This document shows, piece after piece, positions 26,379-34,981 of a stretch of DNA of 64,000 nucleotides. The number at the start of each line of letters is the position of its first letter. Positions within the stretch are counted from its first letter, which is position 1. Position numbers and translations under genes: made by a program. The notes beneath the pieces are model-generated. The model saw only the letters and a list, made by a program, of their open reading frames with translations. It had not been told where the DNA came from and ran no database searches. The DNA is taken from contig NZ_JSVC01000021.1 of NCBI RefSeq assembly GCF_000814475.1, positions 177,530-241,529 on the forward strand, in the 5' to 3' direction. The stretch comes from Flavihumibacter solisilvae. GTDB taxonomy: Bacteria > Bacteroidota > Bacteroidia > Chitinophagales > Chitinophagaceae.

Positions 26379-27233
26379 ATGACCATAATATCCGCTTACC
26401 AGCAATTAGTAACTGAACTCACCCCCCTATACAACGAAAATGAAGCGGCAGTGATAGCCGGAATGGTGTTCGAAAAAATAACAGGTGAGAGACGGATCAC
26501 ACGCCGGCTTGAGCAAATTGTCTTAAGTCCTGGCCAGCAGAATGACCTGGAAAAATATCGGCAACAGTTACTTGAATACCGGCCTGTTCAGTACGTATTG
26601 CACGAAGCCTGGTTCCAGGATATGCGCTTTTATGTAGATGAACAAGTCCTGATCCCGAGGCCTGAGACAGAGGAGCTTGTTGAATGGATCGTTACTGATT
26701 TCCGGACCAGTGAGGAGCCTTTCACGCTTTTAGATATCGGCAGCGGGTCGGGCTGCATTCCCATCAGCCTGGCAAAAAAATTACCCTGTTGCATCGTTCA
26801 CAGTTGTGATGTCAGCAGTGGGGCACTTGAAGTCTCGAACAGGAATGCACATGAGCTTGGGGCAAAAGTGCAATGGCACCAGGCAGATTTCCTTGATAGC
26901 AGCATGTGGGATAATTTACCGGCAGCTGAGGTAATAGTGAGCAACCCCCCATATATTCCTCAAAGCGGCAAAAGCGGCATGGATAAACATGTTGTGGATT
27001 TCGAACCGGGCATCGCATTGTTCGTTCCGGATAATAATGCGCTTATATTTTATGAAGCCATCGCTGCATTTGTCAACATCAGGGCGAAAGCAGGTGCTGC
27101 AATTTATGTGGAGATCCATGAAGGTCTCGCGTCAGAAGTTCAGGCAGTGTTCGCTGCTTCCGGCCTTACTGAGATCCAGGTAAGACTTGATATGCAGGGC
27201 AAAGAACGTATGATTCGCGCAGTGAAGGCGTAA
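26379..27233 (+). CDS. prmC: Peptide chain release factor N5-glutamine methyltransferase PrmC
   Basis: 284 residues. Helical N-terminal domain with 'LLEYRPVQYVLHEAWFQDM' and 'VLIPRPETEELVEWI', then a SAM-binding fold with 'LLDIGSGSGCIPISLA' and the glutamine-methyltransferase motif NPPY (189-192, 'VSNPPYIP'). It methylates the GGQ glutamine of RF1/RF2. A near-consensus TAATTTTA element (26368-26375) ends 3 bases before the ATG. Confidence 0.95.
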   Translation: MTIISAYQQLVTELTPLYNENEAAVIAGMVFEKITGERRITRRLEQIVLSPGQQNDLEKYRQQLLEYRPVQYVLHEAWFQDMRFYVDEQVLIPRPETEELVEWIVTDFRTSEEPFTLLDIGSGSGCIPISLAKKLPCCIVHSCDVSSGALEVSNRNAHELGAKVQWHQADFLDSSMWDNLPAAEVIVSNPPYIPQSGKSGMDKHVVDFEPGIALFVPDNNALIFYEAIAAFVNIRAKAGAAIYVEIHEGLASEVQAVFAASGLTEIQVRLDMQGKERMIRAVKA

Positions 27234-27235
27234 TA

Positions 27236-27637
27236 TTATTGGCCACTTTTGTCAACTGCCAGTACAGACCTGGCACCCAGTTCCCTTGCTACCCGCATCA
27301 CAGCCACGACATTTTCCACAGGCACCGACTTGTCAGCATTTATTACCACCGATGGTTGATCAGTTTCTTTGGCAAGAATTGGTTGCAGTTTCAGCTTCAG
27401 TTCTTCCATGCTCACCTTCGACGTACCAACATAAAACTGGTTATTGGCATCAATAGACACCACAACCGTCTGCTTAGCCTTGGTATCACTCTTTGCTTTT
27501 GGCTGCGAAAGTTTGATAACATTCGGATTAGCGAGTGTGGATACGATCAGGAAGAATAACAGAAGAATGAACAGGATGTCATTCAAAGCGCCCGTATGCA
27601 CTTCAGCGTGTCCTCTTAATCTTCTTTTGATGTTCAT
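27236..27637 (-). CDS. ExbD/TolR family biopolymer transport protein
   Basis: 133 residues: short cytoplasmic head, one membrane helix about 20-35 ('DILFILLLFFLIVSTLAN', with the conserved Asp20 at its start), then a periplasmic domain ('VNADKSVPVENVVAVM' in outline). ExbD works with ExbB to transmit proton-motive force to TonB. The ExbB-like gene is directly upstream on the same strand, 55 bases away. No TonB gene is in this cluster. It converges with prmC, 2 bases apart. Confidence 0.93.
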   Translation of the reverse strand: MNIKRRLRGHAEVHTGALNDILFILLLFFLIVSTLANPNVIKLSQPKAKSDTKAKQTVVVSIDANNQFYVGTSKVSMEELKLKLQPILAKETDQPSVVINADKSVPVENVVAVMRVARELGARSVLAVDKSGQ

Positions 27638-27692
27638 TATTCAAAGTAAAAAGTGAAAAGTAAAAATTAAAAAACCGGGAACGTCATGAGGT

Positions 27693-28400
27693 TTACCTTG
27701 TGGGTTCCTGCAGGGTGTCAAGGAAATCTGCGCTGGCGACTTCCATTTTGTTCACTGTCTTATCGATCTGCGCGTTGAGAAAACTGTAACCAACATATGC
27801 AAGAAGTCCAATGATGAGACCGGTCGCTGACGTGATCATTTTGACATAAATTCCACTGGCGATTGTGCTCAATGTATATTCACCGGTTGAACTGATCCCG
27901 TAAAACAATTGCACCATACCCACAATCGTTCCGAGGAACCCGAACATCGGCGCGATACCGGAAATCAGCGACAGCACACTAAGGTTCCTTTCCATTTTAT
28001 ACATCTCCAGTTTCCCCACATTCTCCATACTCCGTTCGATGGCATCAATTGGTTTGCCTATCCTTTGAATTCCCTTGTCAATGATGCGGGCTACAGGGTG
28101 ATTGGTATTCTTGGTCAGGGATCTTGCTGCAGCCACATTTCCACTGAGGATATGATCACGGATAATACTCATGAAATTGTCGTCGATCTTGCTGGCTTTT
28201 TTGATGGCAATATATCTTTCAAAGAAAAAGTAAATCGCCAGCACGAGCAGGAGCAACAGCGGAATCATTAGTACACCACCCTGCATCAGCAGGTCGATCA
28301 GGTTCAGTTCTTTTGCTGTACCACTCCCGTTCAAAGCCGCCTGGGTGCTGTCCGCAAGCCTTCTTGCCGTATCCGCAATCTGTAAGAGGAACAAATTCAT
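27693..28400 (-). CDS. MotA/TolQ/ExbB proton channel family protein
   Basis: 235 residues, three membrane helices: about 36-60 ('GGVLMIPLLLLLVLAIYFFF'), about 140-165 ('LISGIAPMFGFLGTIVGM', the conserved proton-channel core) and about 180-205. Partner of the ExbD downstream; together they energise TonB (here presumably for the two TonB receptors in this window among others). The TACATTTG -7 element lies 20 bases before the start. Confidence 0.93.
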   Translation of the reverse strand: MNLFLLQIADTARRLADSTQAALNGSGTAKELNLIDLLMQGGVLMIPLLLLLVLAIYFFFERYIAIKKASKIDDNFMSIIRDHILSGNVAAARSLTKNTNHPVARIIDKGIQRIGKPIDAIERSMENVGKLEMYKMERNLSVLSLISGIAPMFGFLGTIVGMVQLFYGISSTGEYTLSTIASGIYVKMITSATGLIIGLLAYVGYSFLNAQIDKTVNKMEVASADFLDTLQEPTR

Positions 28401-28420
28401 GTCGTTTTCAGTGTTTATAT

Positions 28421-28428
28421 CAAATGTA
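28421..28428 (-). promoter_or_regulatory. -7 element of the exbBD-like operon
   Basis: The minus strand reads TACATTTG, ending 20 bases before the ExbB-like ATG. No -33 TTTG at 19-21 bases. Confidence 0.45.
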
Positions 28429-28505
28429 AAGCCAACGTCTAAATAAAAAGATTATTTCTATCCCCGGCTGTTTATAAGATGCTATTAACAATTTGTATAG
28501 AAAGA

Positions 28506-29435
28506 TCAGGTTCCGCTTTGCTTTACCATCAACGCCTGGATCTGTTTCATTGTCTTTTCCATACCATCGGCACTTCCATCCAGGAAGATGACATTTCCTT
28601 TTCCATACTCGGCAAAATTCTTCACTGCTTCCGTCCACATACTGAAGAGAATGACATTGGTATCGAGGTTCGCCTGGCGCATCCTGTCAGCTGCTTCTGA
28701 CATCCCCCGGGCTACTTCCTCCCTGAAGAGCGCAACGCCCTGCCCACGCAGCCTGGCGGCTTCTCTTTCTGCCTCGGCCGCAATTTTAATCGCATTTCCT
28801 TCGGCTTCGGCATTCTTAGTTTTGGTGATCAGCAGTGCCTGGCCTTCATTTTCAGCTGCCGCCTTAAGGTTATTGGACGCTACAACCTTGCTCATACTGT
28901 CCATGATCGCCTTGTCAAATGTGATGTCATTGATCTGGAGATCAAGCAGGTGGTATCCCCAATCTTCCAGCAGCTGATCTATTTGCTCTTTTACATATTC
29001 AACAATTTCCTTACGTAATGCCAGGATCTCAGCCTGTCGCTTTGTCGCAACGAATGACCGGATGGTCCCTTCAATTGTTCGTGACAAGGCCTGCATCAGA
29101 TCTCGCTCGCTGATGAACTTAAATGCAACTTTTTTTATCGTTTCCTCTGACTCGTTCTGTACGGCATACAATAACATGCTTTTGAAATACACATTTGCCT
29201 GGTCAGCCGTAACCGCCTGGAACTCCATTTCAACAGACCTGTTCTGTACGGAAACCCTTTTGGAGACCTGCTCGATAAAAGGGATTATGAAATTCAATCC
29301 GGGATGGAGGACACGCCTGTATTTCCCAAACATGGTAACCACTCCGACGGTTCCCTGGTTTACAGTTTTCAATCCGAGTAACAGAAGCAATACCAGGATA
29401 ATTATCCACCAGAAAGACAACAGGGTTTCAGGCAT
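28506..29435 (-). CDS. SPFH/band-7 (stomatin-like) membrane protein
   Basis: 309 residues. N-terminal membrane helix about 8-22 ('FWWIIILVLLLLLGL'), then the SPFH domain 'TVNQGTVGVVTMFGKYRRVL' with 'HPGLNFIIPFIEQVSKRVSV', and a long Ala/Glu coiled coil ('AEAEGNAIKIAAEAEREAAR'). Members form large membrane-domain scaffolds and often modulate proteases such as FtsH or HflB. No NfeD partner gene is adjacent. A TATTTTTG -7 element lies upstream. Confidence 0.93.
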   Translation of the reverse strand: MPETLLSFWWIIILVLLLLLGLKTVNQGTVGVVTMFGKYRRVLHPGLNFIIPFIEQVSKRVSVQNRSVEMEFQAVTADQANVYFKSMLLYAVQNESEETIKKVAFKFISERDLMQALSRTIEGTIRSFVATKRQAEILALRKEIVEYVKEQIDQLLEDWGYHLLDLQINDITFDKAIMDSMSKVVASNNLKAAAENEGQALLITKTKNAEAEGNAIKIAAEAEREAARLRGQGVALFREEVARGMSEAADRMRQANLDTNVILFSMWTEAVKNFAEYGKGNVIFLDGSADGMEKTMKQIQALMVKQSGT

Positions 29436-29460
29436 AAAAAGATTTAAAAATGTAAAAAAT

Positions 29461-29468
29461 CAAAAATA
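29461..29468 (-). promoter_or_regulatory. -7 element upstream of the SPFH gene
   Basis: The minus strand reads TATTTTTG, 25 bases before the ATG at 29435, in an A/T-rich stretch, so chance occurrence is more likely than for the others. Confidence 0.3.
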
Positions 29469-29486
29469 AAAATTTGGGGCAAACAT

Positions 29487-30734
29487 TCAGGCGTTTTCTT
29501 CCCAGACCGAAACGAGGTTCACGAGCATGTTCACACTCATTTCCATGTCCTGGACGCTTACATATTCATGTTTACTGTGAAGGGCCATTTCGCCGGTGAA
29601 GAGATTTGGGCAGGGTAAACCCATATAGGAAAGCCGTGCACCGTCTGTACCGCCACGAATAGGTTCCTTTATAACGGGCAGCCCCGTACGCCGGATAGCT
29701 TCTTCAGCATATTGCACGATTTTTGGGTATTGCGACAGCACTTCTTTCATATTCCGGTACTGTTCCTTCACCACGAATTCCGTTCCTGAACCAGGAAACC
29801 GCTTGATCGTCTCATCTGCCAGGTGCTGCAACATATATTCATATTCACCCAGTTTTGCCGTATTGAAATCCCGGATGATAAATTGTACTGATGCCTTTTC
29901 TGCTGTGCCGCTGATATGAACAGGGTGGATGAAACCCTCGCGTCCGCTGGTGACCTCCGGGGAAAGGCTTTCGTGCGGCAGCGCTCCGACAAAAGCTGCT
30001 GCAACCTTCAAAGCGTTTACCAGCTTCCCCTTTGCACTACCGGGATGGGCGCTTACACCATGAAAAATGATGGTCATCCCATCCGCAGAAAAATTTTCAT
30101 CTTCGAGGCTGCCCGCCTCTCCGGCATCGAGTGTATAGCCAACCTCCGCGCCCAATTGTTCCACATCCAGTTTTTCAACGCCGCGTCCAACTTCTTCATC
30201 GGGGGTAAACAGTATTTTGATCTCTCCATGTTTTACTTCCGGGTGTAACTGCAGGAAATTCGCGAGGTCCATGATGATAGCGACGCCGGCTTTGTCATCA
30301 GCACCGAGTAAGGTAGTACCTGACGCCGTTATTATATCATCACCAATCTTTTTTAACAGGTAGGGGTGGTCGGCAGCCCTGATAACCTGCGAAGGGTCGT
30401 CGGGAAGGACGATATCAGTTCCGTCATAATTCCGATGGATTATTGGTTTCACCCCCGTTCCACTACAGTCGGGGGCTGTATCCATATGGGAACAGAAGCA
30501 GACCACAGGCACCTTCCTGTCAGAATTTGACGGAATGGTCGCATGTACATAGGCGTTGTCGTCCATTCGCGCATCGGTAAGTCCCATTGCTGTCAGCTCC
30601 TGCACCAGGATCCGGCCCAGGTCTTTTTGTTTTTCCGTAGAGGGAAAACTGTCGCTGTGGGGATCACTCTGTGTATCAACCTGTACATACCTTAAAAATC
30701 GACCGGTAACGGTATACTGATACGAATTGGACAT
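29487..30734 (-). CDS. pepT: Peptidase T (M20 aminotripeptidase)
   Basis: 415 residues, the family length. Metal and catalytic sites are in order: 'CFCSHMDTAPD' , 'LLGADDKAGVAIIMDLA', 'LFTPDEEVGRG', 'YTLDAGEAG' and 'RGGTDGARLSYMGLPCPNLF'. The dimerisation lid domain begins about 'NFSADGMTIIFHGVSAHPG'. It removes the N-terminal residue of tripeptides in the cytosol with two zinc ions. Divergent from the CPBP gene over a 25-base gap. Confidence 0.96.
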   Translation of the reverse strand: MSNSYQYTVTGRFLRYVQVDTQSDPHSDSFPSTEKQKDLGRILVQELTAMGLTDARMDDNAYVHATIPSNSDRKVPVVCFCSHMDTAPDCSGTGVKPIIHRNYDGTDIVLPDDPSQVIRAADHPYLLKKIGDDIITASGTTLLGADDKAGVAIIMDLANFLQLHPEVKHGEIKILFTPDEEVGRGVEKLDVEQLGAEVGYTLDAGEAGSLEDENFSADGMTIIFHGVSAHPGSAKGKLVNALKVAAAFVGALPHESLSPEVTSGREGFIHPVHISGTAEKASVQFIIRDFNTAKLGEYEYMLQHLADETIKRFPGSGTEFVVKEQYRNMKEVLSQYPKIVQYAEEAIRRTGLPVIKEPIRGGTDGARLSYMGLPCPNLFTGEMALHSKHEYVSVQDMEMSVNMLVNLVSVWEENA

Positions 30735-30759
30735 GAAAAAGATAATTTAGAGCAAATTA

Positions 30760-31575
30760 ATGTTTTTGATGCCAAAGCAACCCTCCCCTTCCCCTATCCG
30801 CACATACGGCTGGCTGCGTGTACTTATCTTTCTCGCTTTATACCTGCTGATGATGGCGGGAATTTCCCGTCTGTCGCTGGAGATCTATACGAAGTTTACA
30901 TTTTTGTTAATGTCAGGAGCTGCATTGGTATGGTTGTTCCGAAAATTTGTCGACGGTTCAGACTTTCTTAGTCTGGGCCTATCCTGGAAAGGATCCCGGG
31001 GCTATGCGCTGACCGGATTCCTGGCTGCGGTAGCCCTTCTCGGCACCGGCACATGCATACTCGCCGCAGCGGGAGTATTGGAATGGATAAATTACCAGTT
31101 CGATGCAAATGCATTCTTTATGTCACTGGTGCTGATGCTGATGGTTGCTTTCACTGAGGAACTCGTTTTCCGTGGGTATGTAATGAACAACCTTCTTCAG
31201 AACATGAAGCCGCACATCGCACTATTGGTTTCGGCAGCGTTGTTTGCAATATTTCATGGTGCAAATCCGGGTACCAGTTGGTTGGCACTGATAAACATTT
31301 TTATTGCCGGAATTTTACTCGGTATCAATTATGTCTTTACAGGAAACCTATGGTTCGGAATTGCATTGCATTTTGCATGGAACTTTTTCCAGGGACCGGT
31401 TCTGGGATTTGCCGTGAGTGGCTTGAAACTTCCTTCAGTACTCATACAAAACATCTCGGGCAATACGATGGTTACCGGGGGTGAGTTTGGCTTTGAAGGA
31501 TCGCTTATCTATTCAATTCTCGCGGTCATTTTAATAGTAGTCTTCTATTTCAGGTATAAGGTCGCTAGAAATTAA
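30760..31575 (+). CDS. CPBP family intramembrane metalloprotease
   Basis: 271 residues, about eight hydrophobic helices. The CAAX/CPBP motifs are present: 'FTEELVFRGYVMN' (EExxxR), 'FAIFHGANPG' (motif 2 His) and 'ALHFAWNFFQG' (motif 3 His/Asn). Homologues of Rce1 prenyl-protein protease; bacterial members are linked to bacteriocin self-immunity or membrane protein processing, but no bacteriocin gene is nearby. An ATG three codons later (30769) is an alternative start. Confidence 0.9.
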   Translation: MFLMPKQPSPSPIRTYGWLRVLIFLALYLLMMAGISRLSLEIYTKFTFLLMSGAALVWLFRKFVDGSDFLSLGLSWKGSRGYALTGFLAAVALLGTGTCILAAAGVLEWINYQFDANAFFMSLVLMLMVAFTEELVFRGYVMNNLLQNMKPHIALLVSAALFAIFHGANPGTSWLALINIFIAGILLGINYVFTGNLWFGIALHFAWNFFQGPVLGFAVSGLKLPSVLIQNISGNTMVTGGEFGFEGSLIYSILAVILIVVFYFRYKVARN

Positions 31576-31580
31576 CCTGA

Positions 31581-32144
31581 TTAATTTTTCCCAACAACGG
31601 GCTCCATTAATGGTTCGGGATCATCCAGGTAGATGATCCTGCGTTGAGGTATCCTGATCTTGTCGGAAATTTCGGGTACAATACGCCGGGCGTTTTCGAG
31701 CACTCCTTCAAATACTTCGAAAAACTTCCATGTTTCACCGCCTTCATCGCTAAGTCCGATCATGTAGGCGGTTACTCTTGCTCTTTTCCCATCTATAACT
31801 ATATCGCATATCCGCTCGACAACAGCCTGCCAACTGTTGGATTCGTTTACCAACTGAACAACGTTGACACCCATAGCTCTTTCGTTTGGTGGATAATCAC
31901 CGGCCCTTTGGCTATAACTGATATACCTGGGCTGTCCTCCCATATACCTGATTATACCCTCATGGGAAAAGCGGCAATAATTCTCCCATTGACTATTCTG
32001 GTATGCTTTCGTCATACTGTCGGCATATAGGAAAGCACTATTCCGCTGGAAAGCGGAATCTGCGGATGAACGTTGTGCAAATGTCCACCCGGTTGAACCC
32101 GTAAGCAGTGTAACAGCCAGGGTCAGGGTCGGAAACAATCTCAT
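31581..32144 (-). CDS. Hypothetical exported protein
   Basis: 187 residues from ATG 32144, where a signal peptide begins ('MRLFPTLTLAVTLLTGSTG', cleavage near 'FAQ'); an upstream ATG at 32204 would fall inside the terminator hairpin. The mature part has 'ADSMTKAYQNSQWENYCRFS' and 'GIIRYMGGQPRYI', 'AVVERICDIVIDGKRARVTA', a cone-shaped fold pattern resembling NTF2-like or SnoaL-like proteins, but I cannot assign it. Convergent with the CPBP gene, 5 bases apart. Confidence 0.72.
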   Translation of the reverse strand: MRLFPTLTLAVTLLTGSTGWTFAQRSSADSAFQRNSAFLYADSMTKAYQNSQWENYCRFSHEGIIRYMGGQPRYISYSQRAGDYPPNERAMGVNVVQLVNESNSWQAVVERICDIVIDGKRARVTAYMIGLSDEGGETWKFFEVFEGVLENARRIVPEISDKIRIPQRRIIYLDDPEPLMEPVVGKN

Positions 32145-32171
32145 GGTAATATAATTACCCTTTAATAAGGT

Positions 32172-32207
32172 AAAATGCCCATTGCTTATTGTGGCAATGG
32201 GCATTTT
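32172..32207 (-). terminator. Rho-independent terminator downstream of the FKBP gene
   Basis: A perfect 14-bp stem (AAAATGCCCATTGC, 32172-32185, with its complement at 32194-32207) around an 8-base loop, flanked by T-runs on both strands. Since only the FKBP gene reads into it, it is assigned to the minus strand. Confidence 0.8.
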
Positions 32208-32249
32208 TTTTCCCGAAGGTTGTCTCCGGTGTTAATAACCTGGGGAATA

Positions 32250-32705
32250 TTAAGGCATTATGATCCGGGAAGGTGCACCTACGATTTCCACCAATTCAAT
32301 GTCGAAAACCAGGTCTTCACCTGCGAGCGGGTGATTTGCATCAAGCATGATCGCTTCATCACGAACTTCGGTAATTACAACCGGTACCACCTGTCCAGCA
32401 CTATTATTAAGATTGAGACGCATTCCCTTTTCAAGAGGCATTCCTTCCGGAACCTGGTCCCGTGGAAATTCAATAATCATTTCAGGGTTCTTCGGACCAT
32501 AAGCATCTTCAACTCCAATATTCACAGTTTTTTTATCACCTACAGACATCCCCATCACACCATTATCGAAACCGGCGATAACCATTCCGCTTCCTACCTG
32601 GAATTCCAGGGGGTCTCGTCCTTCAGAACTGTCGAAAGTAGTTCCGTCGGTAAGGCGGCCATGATAATGCACTCTTACAGTGTCGCCGGATTGTACTTGT
32701 TGCAT
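32250..32705 (-). CDS. FKBP-type peptidyl-prolyl cis-trans isomerase (SlyD-like)
   Basis: 151 residues. The split FKBP domain is clear: 'DTVRVHYHGRLTDGTTFDSS' at the N-terminus, 'LEFQVGSGMVIAGFDNGVMG', then an inserted 'IF' chaperone domain (about 70-130, 'YGPKNPEMIIEFPRDQVPEG' and 'LNHPLAGEDLVFDIEL' in outline) typical of SlyD. It lacks the metal-binding His-rich tail of Escherichia coli SlyD and has no signal peptide, so it is a cytosolic folding helper. Confidence 0.94.
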   Translation of the reverse strand: MQQVQSGDTVRVHYHGRLTDGTTFDSSEGRDPLEFQVGSGMVIAGFDNGVMGMSVGDKKTVNIGVEDAYGPKNPEMIIEFPRDQVPEGMPLEKGMRLNLNNSAGQVVPVVITEVRDEAIMLDANHPLAGEDLVFDIELVEIVGAPSRIIMP

Positions 32706-32781
32706 AATAATTTTATTTTATTTGTTAATCGGCCGGAAAGGTAAGATAAACTTGCCAGATAGCTCCTGACCGCTGATGGGT

Positions 32782-32789
32782 TATATTTG
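32782..32789 (+). promoter_or_regulatory. -7 element at the namZ start
   Basis: TATATTTG matches TAnnTTTG and ends 4 bases before the ATG at 32794. The nearest TTG upstream is 27 bases away, longer than the usual 19-21. Confidence 0.45.
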
Positions 32790-32793
32790 ACGA

Positions 32794-34011
32794 ATGAAAC
32801 AGCTTCTTCTCTGTCTTTTATTTGGTCTGCTTTTTTTGCATCCGCTACATGCCCAGCGCATACGCCCCGCGGCAGAGCGATTTGACCAGTACCTGCCATT
32901 GCTTCAGAACAAGCGTATTGCCATTTTTGCCAACCACACTACGGTCGTAAATGATAGCATCCATCTGGTGGATGTACTCAAAAAAAAGGGTGTTCTCATC
33001 TCAAAGATTTTTGCACCTGAACATGGCTTCAGAGGCAAGGCAGATGCAGGCGAAAAAGTGGACAACTCCATTGATCCTTCCACAGGTGTCAAAATAATTT
33101 CACTATACGGTAAAAAAAGGAAGCCAGCATCAGAAGATCTTCAGGATGTAGATGTTTTGGTATTTGATATCCAGGACGTGGGTACGCGGTTCTACACTTA
33201 TATTTCTTCGCTCGAAGAATATATAGAATCAGCTGTTGCTGCAGGCAAACCATTGATCGTACTTGACCGGCCGAATCCTAATGGGTTTTATATTGATGGT
33301 CCGGTACTGGAAAAGCCTTTCCGGTCTTTTGTCGGTATGCAGCCGGTTCCGGTAGTGTATGGCATGACAATCGGCGAGTATGCGAAAATGCTGGTGGGTG
33401 AAAAATGGATCGACAGCTCTCTTCACAGCAAGCTGGCAGCGTTTAAGATGACTGTCATCCCGTGCGATAATTACACCCACAAAAGCCTTTACTCCCTGCC
33501 GGTCAATCCCTCCCCGAACCTGCCTGATATGGCTGCCATTTACTGGTATCCTTCCACCTGTTTTTTTGAGGGAACGGTATTGAGCGAAGGACGGGGAACA
33601 GAACATCCTTTTCAGATATTCGGCCATCCTGATCTGCCCAAAAACCTGTACAAGTTCACGCCGGTTTCGCGGGAAGGAGCCAAAGAACCAAAGTTGAAAG
33701 ACAAAGTCTGCTATGGGTGGACGGTTGCAGAAGCACCTGAGCAGGTGCTGAAAAAAGTTAATGGCATGTTGCAGTTAAAGTTCCTTCAGGATGCTTACCG
33801 GCTTTTTCCCCAGAAAGACAGTTTCTTCCTTGGAAAACCAAACGCTGCGCCAACTGCATATTTTTTCAACAAGCTGGCGGGAAACGCCGAGTTAATGGCG
33901 CAGATCAGGTCGCAGCAGACCGAGTCTGCCATCCGTAAGTCGTGGCAACCGGGAATTAACAGGTTCAAGACCATCAGGAAGAAGTACCTGATGTATGAAG
34001 ACTTTGAATAA
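32794..34011 (+). CDS. namZ: DUF1343 exo-beta-N-acetylmuramidase (NamZ family)
   Basis: 405 residues with a signal peptide (1-20, 'LFLHPLHAQ'). The DUF1343 core is unmistakable: 'RIAIFANHTTVVNDSIHLVD', 'ISKIFAPEHGFRGKADAG', 'DVLVFDIQDVGTRFYTYISS', 'VLDRPNPNGFYIDGPVLE' and 'FFEGTVLSEGRGTEHPFQIF'. Characterised members remove MurNAc from the non-reducing end of peptidoglycan fragments; the protein would act in the periplasm in wall recycling. It heads a close-packed run with fmt (19-base gap), bestrophin and DUF4403. Confidence 0.9.
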   Translation: MKQLLLCLLFGLLFLHPLHAQRIRPAAERFDQYLPLLQNKRIAIFANHTTVVNDSIHLVDVLKKKGVLISKIFAPEHGFRGKADAGEKVDNSIDPSTGVKIISLYGKKRKPASEDLQDVDVLVFDIQDVGTRFYTYISSLEEYIESAVAAGKPLIVLDRPNPNGFYIDGPVLEKPFRSFVGMQPVPVVYGMTIGEYAKMLVGEKWIDSSLHSKLAAFKMTVIPCDNYTHKSLYSLPVNPSPNLPDMAAIYWYPSTCFFEGTVLSEGRGTEHPFQIFGHPDLPKNLYKFTPVSREGAKEPKLKDKVCYGWTVAEAPEQVLKKVNGMLQLKFLQDAYRLFPQKDSFFLGKPNAAPTAYFFNKLAGNAELMAQIRSQQTESAIRKSWQPGINRFKTIRKKYLMYEDFE

Positions 34012-34030
34012 GGTTTAAACAAACTTGCAG

Positions 34031-34981
34031 ATGGACTATCAAAAGATCAGGATAATTTTTATGGGCACACCGGAATTTGCTGTTGCATCACTTGACGCAC
34101 TGATAAAGGCTGGTTGCAATGTTATTGCTACTGTAACAGCACCGGATAAACCAGCAGGCAGAGGTATGCAACTTCAGCAAAGTGCAGTAAAACAATACGC
34201 AGTTGAAAACGGCATTCGAGTATTACAGCCTGCCAGGTTGAAAGACGCGGACTTTCACAAAGAACTCCGTGAACTAAACCCTGACCTGCAGGTAGTGGTG
34301 GCATTCCGCATGTTGCCAGAGGTCGTTTGGAATATGCCTCAAATGGGGACGATCAATGTACATGGTTCCCTGCTACCCAAATATCGTGGCGCAGCTCCAA
34401 TCAACTGGGCCGTTATTAATGGCGAAAAGGAAACCGGAGTAACGACCTTCAAACTCCAGCATGAAATCGATACCGGTAATATATTAATGAGGGCCTCATT
34501 ACCAATCGCATCCGATGAAACGGCAGGGTCTGTACATGACAGGATGAAAGAACTCGGTGCAGACTTGCTGGTAAACACAGTCAAGGGTCTTGCAACGGGC
34601 ACCCTGAAAGAGGTTCCGCAGGACAATGCAGATCCGGCTTCATTGCAGCATGCGCCCAAAATCTTTACAGAAACATGTCGCATAAACTGGAATTCACCGA
34701 TTGACCAGATATATAATTTGGTGCGCGGACTTTCACCTTATCCAGCCGCATTTACGGAACTGGAGGGGAAAAAATTGAAGGTGTTCAGTTCAGAAAAAGA
34801 ACATACAAGCCCATCGGAACCGCCAGGTACCATGCATACCGATCAAAAATCGTATATCAAATTCGCTGCGGCTGACGGTTACCTCCTTCTCTCCGAAATC
34901 CAATTGGAAGGGAAGAAGAAAATGACAGTGGCTGACTTCTTACGTGGCTATCGTTTCGGTCAAAACACCCAAAATAAATGA
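34031..34981 (+). CDS. fmt: Methionyl-tRNA formyltransferase
   Basis: 316 residues from ATG 34031 (a TTG two codons earlier is less likely). Formyl-transferase core 'IIFMGTPEFAVASLDALI', catalytic stretch 'INVHGSLLPKYRGAAPINWA' with His111, and 'TTFKLQHEIDTGNILM'; the C-terminal OB-like domain binds the initiator tRNA ('LVRGLSPYPAAFTELEGKKL'). The substrate, initiator tRNA, is also encoded in this window (51177-51248). Its stop overlaps the bestrophin start (ATGA). Confidence 0.96.
   Translation: MDYQKIRIIFMGTPEFAVASLDALIKAGCNVIATVTAPDKPAGRGMQLQQSAVKQYAVENGIRVLQPARLKDADFHKELRELNPDLQVVVAFRMLPEVVWNMPQMGTINVHGSLLPKYRGAAPINWAVINGEKETGVTTFKLQHEIDTGNILMRASLPIASDETAGSVHDRMKELGADLLVNTVKGLATGTLKEVPQDNADPASLQHAPKIFTETCRINWNSPIDQIYNLVRGLSPYPAAFTELEGKKLKVFSSEKEHTSPSEPPGTMHTDQKSYIKFAAADGYLLLSEIQLEGKKKMTVADFLRGYRFGQNTQNK

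Noticed and set aside
31644..32030. 128-residue plus-strand frame opposite the exported protein gene at 31581
   Set aside because: Aromatic-rich antisense translation with no motif; the minus-strand gene has a signal peptide and sensible composition.
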